DNA from: Verpa conica
Lineage: Eukaryota > Ascomycota > Pezizomycetes > Pezizales > Morchellaceae
Assembly: GCA_033030425.1 (NCBI GenBank)
Contig: JAUFSD010000022.1
Coordinates: forward strand, 310,001-374,000
Reading direction: 5' to 3'
Length of the DNA stretch: 64,000 nt
The notes under the pieces are model-generated. The model worked only from the letters and a program-made list of their open reading frames with translations. It did no database searches and was not told the DNA's origin. How positions within the stretch are numbered: position 1 is the first letter of the stretch; every line of letters begins with the position of its first letter. Both the position numbers and the translations under genes were made by a program. Below, piece by piece: positions 56,402 to 64,000 of this stretch.

Positions 56402-57734
56402 TGTAGGGTCTTGGGTGTAGGTTGTTAGTGGTCAATTGTTCAGTTGGAGATATTCTGCGGGTACGGGCTTAAGAAACGGTGGGGGGAACTGGCTTCTGAA
56501 GTAAGGCGTTGGCCAGAAACCCTAACCCTGTTGACCCGCACCAATGGCGGGCTGGCACCAGATTTATTCTCCGGTGATCGACACGGGCTGCATAAGGTGC
56601 CCTTGCATTGTTGCAATTAAACATCAAGCAGGTTTACCGCACTACGTTAATGACCAGCGTCGCCTGAAGAACCCTCTCCCTATTACTACACGTACTGCCA
56701 GCTCGTTATAGAGTACCCGCTGAGTAGTAGACCCGAGAAAAACTACTCCGCTAGACTACATGCAATATAGTATTGTCGGGTAGCAAAGGAAGCCAACACA
56801 AATAAGTAAAAATCTACAATAAATCATGGAATAAAGGCCTAGATATAAATTGATACTTATTCTAAAAACAGCTAGTCCTAAGAGATATCCTTTTAGTTGT
56901 GGTTTTAGGCCAGTTGCATTTGTCATTTTGTGAAAAAAGGAAAACCTGACAGCCCCCTTAACACACCTCAAAGCCACAAAACGTACTGTAACTTTCAGGT
57001 GAAGATGGCCTACCGGTATACCGGGAAGCCTAGTCGCACTTATTCTGGGACAAGTGAGAAACGGTCCGCGGTTCAGCCCCTGGGAGAAACTTTTTTTTTC
57101 TTTTTCACTTTTATAACCAGAAATGATCCCTCGTCCATAGGTTATCCCTGCTTATTACATCTACAGCAGGTAAGCTGTCATAGGGCCTGGGCACGCGGCT
57201 ACCCTACACATAGTTAGGTAGCTGCCGTTAGAGTGCACTCTCTCCGTTGATTATTACCTCTAGGCAAAATCTAGATTGCGGGGGATAACTACTTTTACTA
57301 TCAAAATACTAGTGAGATCGAGTGATATTCCATGAATCATTGCGTGAAAGGTAGATAAGGAATAGCAGGGTTAGCTCGGTCCAGCTCTCGTATAGAAAAC
57401 CCCTTTAGTTTAGATACAGAAGAAACTCTGAATTATAATTCTATCGAAACTTTAATCAAATAACAAAAGCCGTCGTTACAAAGTGATTTCTAAACCCGGC
57501 CTCGTCTACTTTCTAAACAAATAAAGTGTGTGTTTCAAGTACGCCTAGGGTCAAATAGGGTAGTAATGGGGCATAAATTTAGAAGCGAAAAAATAGGAGT
57601 GGAGAAAATATACCTATCAAATGCAAGATGATTTTTTCTACTATTCAGACCCATACTTAGATAAGTTGCTTTCTACGGTCAGTTGCGCTGTTGGATCGGT
57701 ATTATTGCAGCACTACCCAGATACACTTGGGGGG
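56402..57734. other. Intergenic
   Basis: Promoter region of the DUF3632-like gene, then non-coding sequence. The short plus-strand frame at 56930-57217 runs through a homopolymer and has no family features. Confidence 0.5.
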
Positions 57735-57913
57735 TATAGTACACTTCCATTATAAGAATACTTGTTATAAGGATAACTTCTCTATAATAATACGGTACAC
57801 CGGTCCCATAGTCGGTTTAGGGTAGGTTATATGCATGTGCTATAAGAATAAGTGATCTATCAGAACATGAGACCCTGGTCCCAAGCGTATTCTTATAGCT
57901 GAAGTCTACTATA
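57735..57913. mobile_element. Miniature inverted-repeat element (pogo-like ends), ~175 bp
   Basis: The left end TATAGTACACTTCCATTATAAGAATAC and the reverse complement of the right end, TATAGTAGACTTCAGCTATAAGAATAC, match at most of 27 positions. Both are bordered by TA. A second CTATAAGAATAAGTGAT string lies inside. TA duplication and the AGTAGACTTC-type end are reminiscent of pogo/Tigger-derived MITEs. Confidence 0.6.
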
Positions 57914-58063
57914 AATTTTATTCTTTAGTATATAGACCCCCTTATTTATATCAACTGATTTTATTATTTCTAGGTACAAAATCTAGCATACAGTTACAAA
58001 CTATGGCCTAAAGTGTATAGATCTTATTCCTTATTCTATATATTAATATATGCCTCCATTATT

Positions 58064-59560
58064 GAGGCCTATTGCCGAACAACTCTCTCAACATTATGAA
58101 GTCTACTTCATCATCTACTTCATCATCCCCCAACTCGTAGAAACCCATACTGATCAACTTTACGGGAATATAGACCGACCCGTCAGCGTTACCCGAGTCG
58201 TCAGAATAATCTGTGGCCTCTTGAGAGGCCCATCTTCCTCCTCCTTCTGCGCTATCTCCATTCTCTCTCTCTTCTTTGCCGTAGGCACAGACCCATATAC
58301 ATTGTAGTGCGTTCTGTTTGTTCTCAGGTCAAACAGGTCAAAACGTGGTAGTTAATCAAGGTCAGGTCCATCTAAATACAAGGATGTAGCCACGCTGTTC
58401 TCTAACCTGTTGCTAGCGTCACAACGTTAGTGATTGCTTTGGCACTATGTCGACATCTACTCCAGATTGAAATTTCAAGGATATTTTGTTTACCATGCTA
58501 CCTTGAGAGCCTCCAAGTACGGCAGCACCCATTCTGAGCTGATCAGTTTGGTCCTTACATTACCCTCCAGGGACTCTGGCATATTTATTATTCTTTCATT
58601 CTTTCCCACTCCTAGCCCTGTCGCCGAGAAGCCACTAAGATTCGACAAAGTTTAAAAATCCATAGAGGCTGGTAGCCGAAAATTGTATGTGTCTGTAGAA
58701 CGGAGACTCGAGCCGGAATTCTGTTTCGTTTACGGGGATATAGTTGATATACTCCCATTTAGAAAACCCCGCTAGGGTCTCCCGCCGCTGAACGACGTTA
58801 GGAAGAAGTATTTATCGATCTACTGTTGTTTCTAAGTTTTCCGACTAGAAGGATTCGATTCGGTGAGACCTGTTTGCTTTTTTTTTTCACGCATGGATTT
58901 GGGGGCAGATAAAGGAGACATCGCACCAGAGAGGGCGTCGGAGGCCATCGCTGGAGGGACGCCAGCAGGAGAAGAGATATTGGGAAGGATAGATCCTGAA
59001 AGAGAACCTGTAGGAGAAGTGACCGCCGAAGTTTGAGAGACGCTGAAAAATACTGTTGAATAGACGACGGCGGGAGAAGAGACAGCGGATTTCGGAGGAG
59101 AACTAGTAGGGAAAGGTAAGAAAAGGAACCGTCGAAGAGGGGGGAGCAGAGGAAACAACTCCTGCCGTGGATCACTACGGACACTAGTAGTAATCAAATT
59201 TTTGCGTGATTAACCCTACACCCAACCCAAAGATAGAAGGGATTATGTAGGATTTTTGAATCTTAAAACGGCACTGGTACCAATATCCAATCTCAAAGAT
59301 TTCCCAAGGGATTGGGCTTCTGGTCTTGAGATTCCCGACGGATGAGCTCATGATAGCTGATCAGGTTTAAAGAAAGAATCGGATTTAGAATCAGATTCAG
59401 CTGATGAAAATCGATATTCAGAAGGATTCTTGGGGTGAATGACAGTACTTTAGGGAGTGATGGGCGAAGGTGGTGGGTCAAAGGCTTCTTAAATAAGGAC
59501 AGAATTCCAGCTAGCCAGAGATCGTCATAGGCACCCGACACTAGTACGACCTAAAGAATA
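58064..59560 (-). pseudogene. Decayed ORF region, unidentified, possibly mobile-element derived
   Basis: On the minus strand a Ser/Pro-rich frame (59197-58832, e.g. SPTGSLSGSILPNISSPAG) appears to continue on its upstream side through several stops to about 59560. A separate open frame (about 58330-58060) has no ATG at its start and ends in an acidic stretch (YELGDDEVDDEVDFIMLRELFG). Interrupted frames over 1.5 kb suggest an old gene rather than chance. I recognise no domain. Confidence 0.3.
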
Positions 59561-59971
59561 TATATAAGATGCCTCCTAGTAGGCAAACACGCTAAAGCAA
59601 AAGTTAGATAGCTATATATTGAGGGTCCCTAGTATCAAGATAGGAAGTAGATCTAGCAGTCAATTCAACCTAATTAGTAGATTAGACAGGAAAAGAATCC
59701 TACTAACAAAAGTTCAGGTGATGATCTCATTAGTCCGTGAAGACCTACGCGTAATATGATATTATATAAATCATTCAACTAGCAGGTATATGCCACCTTA
59801 TTCTCAATTTCCATAGGTCTACTATAACATCCCACAGCAGTCAGCTTTCTCTTCTGATAGTAGTTGCCACCAGACCTGCTAGTACAAACCCATTCCCCCC
59901 ATAAAAATGCCGCAAAGCAAACGAAACCCCCTATATATAATTTATAAATTCTAAAATTTGATTCATATAAG

Positions 59972-60017
59972 TGAGTGATTACTTATGAAAGGAACTACTA
60001 GTCTCGTCTTGGCAATA
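59972..60017 (+). promoter_or_regulatory. Shared upstream block of F-box/ankyrin genes, copy at 60 kb
   Basis: TGAGTGATTACTTATGAAA followed by TCGTCTTGGCAATAGAACTT, ending 43 bp before the ATG at 60061. It has the same order as the block at 33348-33403. Confidence 0.45.
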
Positions 60018-60060
60018 GAACTTCGCCACCTGACACATTCCAGACCAAACCACCATCGAC

Positions 60061-60924
60061 ATGTCACTCTCCAACTCCCTACTAATTTTCCCAAACGAGC
60101 TCCTCATCGACATTGGAGATTATCTCGACAAAAATGACGTATACGCGCTCTTCCGTACCAACCGGCGTCTCTCCTTCCTCCTCAAACCACGACTTCTCTG
60201 GTTCGCATGCAGCAAGGAGCACAGTGTCACAGCACTCTACCTCGCCGCAGCAAACGGAGACGAAGACATGATACGGCTAATCCTCAATAAAGGACGCCCC
60301 ATGTTCACAAAGACCCCTCGAGTGCGTAGAATAAGCCTCACCAGACACGGGATAGAAGCCACAGTGAGACACCTCCTCGACCAGGGAAGCCAAAGCGTAA
60401 TCTTAGGAGATACTGGTCTTACAGCTCTCCACAAAGCTGTACACTCGCGCAATATACCCCTGGTCAAACTACTCCTAAGTAAAGGAGCCAACCCATACAT
60501 CACTAGCCCTCAGTCCACAGCATCGATCCACCAAGCAATCGATAATTCGGACGAGGCTATGGTTCGCCTACTTGTGGAGAATGGAGTTAACATTAATGGC
60601 CCGACTGAGTGGCGCAGCAGTGTACCGCTCCGGTATGCAGTACTTCGTAGTATAAAAGATATGGTCAAGTTGTTGGTTGAGCTGGGCGCTGATGTTGACG
60701 GTGACTGGTCTGATGATGGATACGGACCGAGTTTATTGACTTGCTTTTTATGGTTCTGCACCGGTACCCTAGAGAGCCGGGAGGTGGCTGAACTTTTGTT
60801 GCAATTAGGGGCCAACCCAAATGCTCGTAATGGGTTCAATAGAACTGCACTAGATATAGCTTCTTCTAGATCGGATAAGTTGATGTGCGCGCTGCTGGAG
60901 TCATATGGGGCTGTGAAAACGTAG
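60061..60924 (+). CDS. F-box/ankyrin protein, 287 aa
   Basis: Intronless; MSLSNSLLIFPNELLIDIGDYLDKNDVYALFRTNRRLSFLL is the F-box. Ankyrins follow: ALYLAAANGDEDMIRLILNKG, TALHKAVHSRNIPLVKLLLSKGANPY, SIHQAIDNSDEAMVRLLVENGVNIN, YAVLRSIKDMVKLLVELGADVD, EVAELLLQLGANPNARNGFNRTALDIA, closing with LLESYGAVKT. It is the same family as the genes at 33-40 kb but 20 kb away, beyond the LINE and the plain F-box pair. Probable SCF adaptor. Confidence 0.86.
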   Translation: MSLSNSLLIFPNELLIDIGDYLDKNDVYALFRTNRRLSFLLKPRLLWFACSKEHSVTALYLAAANGDEDMIRLILNKGRPMFTKTPRVRRISLTRHGIEATVRHLLDQGSQSVILGDTGLTALHKAVHSRNIPLVKLLLSKGANPYITSPQSTASIHQAIDNSDEAMVRLLVENGVNINGPTEWRSSVPLRYAVLRSIKDMVKLLVELGADVDGDWSDDGYGPSLLTCFLWFCTGTLESREVAELLLQLGANPNARNGFNRTALDIASSRSDKLMCALLESYGAVKT

Positions 60925-61489
60925 TCTATATTCGGTTAGACATTTATTGATAATCTAATACGCAAGCTACACTTTATAGAATAAATTCAAAAGGACCAAA
61001 TAAGTGAACAAGTTATGCCCTTAATAGAATAAATAAAGGCTGCCCCATAATAAGATAATTAAATGAGGGGCTATGTAGTTAGAGATCACCTATCGCAAGC
61101 CTTGTAGTATATAAAAATAATCAGAAAAATTAAAGACAACCAAACAATGACTGTCCTCAAGCCTACTTTAACCACAACCAAAAACTTTTGAAGCTGTAGA
61201 ATTGACTACTTCCCTCTTGAGTAGGGTTACTCTCTATATATACATGTAATTACCTACATACCTCCCCTATCTCGTGCTTACTAACTGAAAGGCCTCATAT
61301 ATATGACGTCTTCATCCTCTAGTCTCTGATTTGGCATATCTTTCTATGGCAATCTATTTCTAACTAGCACATTACCATAATTTAGGAAACTTCAACTAAA
61401 AAAAGAGACCAATACAAACGAGTGACTAATTATGAAATATAGGGTTAGGGTTACTCACAACTATACAAACTTCCCCCCACAGCCGACTT
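60925..61489. other. Intergenic between F-box/ankyrin gene and relic
   Basis: Non-coding and AT-rich. At 61419-61450 it carries the shared upstream block (GAGTGACTAATTATGAAATA directly followed by AGGGTTAGGGTT) just before the decayed copy. Confidence 0.5.
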
Positions 61490-62160
61490 GACATATCTAC
61501 TCAGCCTCCCAAACGAGCTCCTCCCCACGCCCCCAAAACCTAAAGACTCTTCTAATTCATAGAGAGAGTATTGCTTAATGGCCGCTAGCGAATTAATACG
61601 GCTAACCCCTAATAAAGAACCCCCCCAAGACTATGGGGACACTAAACTAGTCTAGAGTGCCTCAAAAAGCACAAAAAGAAGACTAAAATAAAACTTCTAC
61701 CTAAGTAGGAGTCCGAAACATAATCTTATGATGTAGCTTTAGGGGTGTAGTATTGGTCAAATTACTACTAAGTAAAGGGGGCAGGCGCATCAATCACAAA
61801 CTTTGAAGACTAACGGAACCTATCTATCCTACGCCCCATAGCGAGGATGAAGCTACTTGCGGTGAGTGGTATTAATGCTAAGTGTGCGTTGTTCGGGTGT
61901 GATATTTTCCTGGGTAGTCTATAACTGCTATCGTATGTGGTGGTGGAGATAGGTTTGCTTATATTCCTCGGGTATACTGGCTAGTGTAACGAGGATATAG
62001 CTAGAGGGGCCTGTACTAAGGATGTTATTAAGCTTGTGTTGGGGTTGAGAGTCGACACGAATTTCAAAGATTCTGGATATAACTGAGTTACTCCATCAAA
62101 TCAATGTGTGTTACTGAGGCCTTGTGGAAGTGTTCATGCACTGATGTTAAAGTAATAGAC
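61490..62160 (+). pseudogene. Decayed F-box/ankyrin copy
   Basis: SLPNELL-like start readable at about 61499-61525, then heavy decay. Ankyrin remnants include LVKLLLSKGG (about 61740-61785) and a VVKLVLGL-like stretch near 62030. Stops occur in all frames. Confidence 0.7.
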
Positions 62161-62737
62161 AGCAGAAATGAAGCTACAAAATTAGAGCTTTAACTAAAGT
62201 CGCGGAGTACGTACTGAGTGAGGATTTCAGTGTAACATGCCTGATGCTGTGTCAAGTAAAAACTCCCTAATGATACTTGGGTATACTCTACACATGGCCC
62301 ATGCGATAGAGCAGAGGCCAAAGATGTATCATTTGACATCAGCCTCACCATGTCTGAGACTCAGGCCCGAGGCTAACCGAACCAAACACAGAGTTGGCTT
62401 TAGTCATAGGGTATCACTCGTTCTGTCTTATTTTCCTCTTCACCGCATATCACTCTCCTAAATAAGCACCACACCCAACACTCAACAAAATAATACTACT
62501 TTTCACCATAACCTAGTCCCCACCCAGACGTTAGGAAAAAAACCCAGACCCGCTCAATTTCTTCCCCAGCCCAAAGCGCCAGCTTTACCAATTACAAAAT
62601 AAGACCCCGTGATTATACAAGAATTTTTTTTCAAAGTCCAATAAGATAATGTAAAAATACGCAAGTTAATAAGCAAAGAATCACATCAAGGATCCAGTAA
62701 AGACCTCTCAACGGTTCCAATAGTCTCGAGTCACAAA
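62161..62737. other. Intergenic, 3' side of PER1
   Basis: No gene seen. It includes the presumed 3' UTR of the minus-strand PER1 gene. Confidence 0.5.
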
Positions 62738-63996
62738 TTACTCTTTAAACCGCGACCCACCCACAACAGCACCCCCCATATGTCTCTTGGCATCTACAAT
62801 TAAGTACCTACTACTGTCAGTACTCGCCGTATACTCTTGAGGGGAGGATAAAACCCACTTATACCACCAAATAGCTGGCATTACCGTCGCCGCGTGCCAT
62901 AAACTATGCGCGTCCACACTCTCCAACACTGGCGGAAAGTCCAACAACTCCAAACTCATCGCCATTACTAACCACCCCACAATTAACCCGGGCCCCGCAG
63001 CCCATAGGCTCCTCTTCTGACTAAAATTCTTGATTGAGAAGTATGTCCACAGCGAGTTCTGTAGGATTCCGATAACCACATTGGCAGCCATATTATACGA
63101 GTAGTCCCACTTGACGAAGGAGAGGTAGTAGACATGTGCCAGGTACGCGACCACACACGTTGTTGTCCACATCCGGAGGAGGCGGCGGTGCATAGGCTTG
63201 TAGAGCCTAAAGATCCTCACGGGGGCAAGGTAGAGCCCATACAACACTGACGCGCCAGCAGCAAAGTAGTCCATTCGCTCCGTAAACACAAAGTCACGGG
63301 TGTGAAACACGGTGCTCCAAAACCATGTTATGATGCCGAACACGCCAAAGAGACGGTAGTATGGGACCAACGGATACGTGCGAGGGAGTTCGCGGCGAAT
63401 TGTGCGTTGGCCGCTGTAGTGGGCATAGCCGTTCAGGATACTAAAGAGAACCGAGAAGGGCTCTTGGATGCCAAAGAGACGTTTGAATGGCCATTTCCCG
63501 TGGAATTGCTCGACGGGCTGGCCGTGGGAGATGCGAGTAGCGGTTATGAAGCGCTGGCAGCTGTAGTCGCACTCAGCGGGACAGGACCAGAGGAGGAGTC
63601 TGAGGTGGAGGGGGAGTGGTGTGGGGTTGAATAGACAGTGTTCATTCTTGCAATTCTATTGAGGGTGGGGGGAGGTGTTTGTTAGTCTCGTGAATGACGC
63701 ACGTGTGCACGTGAGGGGAGAAACAAGCAATGGCAGATCAAGGGAGGAAACAGGGACTGGAAACAAGCAATGGCAGATCAAAGGAGACAACAGAGGCAGG
63801 CAATGGCAGATCAAGGGAGACAACAGAAGCAAGAAAAGGCACGGGGAATAACCTTCACGCAGTCCTTGAACTCCGGCAACCGGTCGCCCCGTGAAGCCTC
63901 GACGGAGCTCAGCAGGGCAGCAACGACCACAAGCGCAAACAGGCCATTCCTCGCCCAGAAACCAGAAAATAAGAAAGTGCGGGGTAGAAGCCGCAT
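62738..63996 (-). CDS. PER1: PER1/PGAP3-family GPI-anchor lipid-remodelling protein, 353 aa
   Basis: Exons 63996-63853 and 63655-62738 join in phase across a 197-bp intron. MRLLPRTFLFSGFWARNGLFALVVVAALLSSVEAS is a signal peptide; the ER-luminal part DRLPEFKDCVK...CPAECDYSCQ keeps the cysteines of the family. Several membrane segments follow (about seven in the family), with the CREST-superfamily motifs FWSTVFHTRDF, ERMDYFAA and DAHSLWHAAT, whose Ser/Asp/His are proposed catalytic residues. PER1 removes the unsaturated acyl chain from GPI anchors in the ER so they can be remodelled for raft sorting. Length fits the yeast protein (~357 aa). The intron donor is GTTATT, unusual, with a GACTAAC branch site, and the intron contains a minisatellite. 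The gene is complete within the window. Confidence 0.92.
63723..63830. repeat. Minisatellite in the PER1 intron
   Basis: Three copies of GCAATGGCAGATCAAGGGAG-type units at about 63727, 63767 and 63800 (spacing 40 and 33 bp), with small differences. They lie fully inside the intron. Confidence 0.85.
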
Positions 63997-64000
63997 AACT

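Noticed and set aside
63302..63634. 110-codon plus ORF opposite PER1
   Set aside because: Antisense of conserved PER1 coding sequence.
1..64000. CRISPR arrays, bacterial operons, rRNA genes, integrase or attachment sites
   Set aside because: Nothing of the kind seen; introns, LINE and gene families show fungal nuclear DNA.

Overview
The window reads as nuclear DNA of a filamentous ascomycete (Pezizomycotina). Coding regions carry 50-100 bp spliceosomal introns (GTATGT/GTAAGT donors, CTAAC/CTGAC-type branch sites). The gene content is typically fungal: PL1 pectin lyases, a STAND/NLR protein, a DUF3632-like protein, PER1, and a RNase H-bearing Tad-type LINE. Long gene-poor stretches and a young family of F-box/ankyrin genes would fit Pezizomycetes, but that placement is a guess. 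All spliced models below were built by hand; they are phase-consistent at every junction and use GT-AG introns.

Layout. 1-2787 (-): incomplete gene with a degenerate esterase-like domain followed by nine kinesin-light-chain-type TPRs. 3955-5449 (-): unrecognised 388-aa protein. 6.4-10.5 kb: empty. 10495-11284 (+): unrecognised low-complexity protein. 11.3-16 kb: empty. 16030-17361 and 20967-22478 (+): two secreted pectin lyase paralogues with different intron sets. 22991-26250 (+): NLR with a fungal STAND N-terminus, NACHT and nearly identical ankyrin repeats. 29127-30971 (+): phosphoacetylglucosamine mutase, which makes a UDP-GlcNAc/chitin precursor. 31575-32322 (-): small secreted barwin/RlpA-like protein.

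33.4-40.9 kb and 60.0-62.2 kb: a birth-and-death cluster of intronless F-box/ankyrin genes, with five largely open copies (one truncated at the C-terminus) and at least four decayed relics. Several members share a short upstream sequence block. The two parts of the cluster are separated by a full-length LINE (41036-49305, 14-bp target-site duplication). A 1256-bp solo-LTR-like insertion with a 5-bp duplication sits inside the LINE reverse transcriptase ORF. Further right are two tandem F-box genes without ankyrins (51.4-53.5 kb), a foldback inverted-repeat element (54.5-55.1 kb), a DUF3632-like gene (55450-56401 -), a miniature TA-flanked inverted-repeat element (57.7 kb) and a decayed ORF region (58.1-59.6 kb). 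The window closes with a complete PER1/PGAP3 GPI-remodelling gene (62738-63996 -).

Functionally the window mixes housekeeping genes (PGM3, PER1), secreted plant-wall or apoplast proteins (pectin lyases, barwin-like) and fast-evolving repeat-protein genes (NLR, F-box/ANK, TPR). The best candidates for an unusual system are three: the esterase-like TPR protein with an apparently dead active site, the F-box/ankyrin cluster with its shared upstream motif, and the NLR with homogenised ankyrins.
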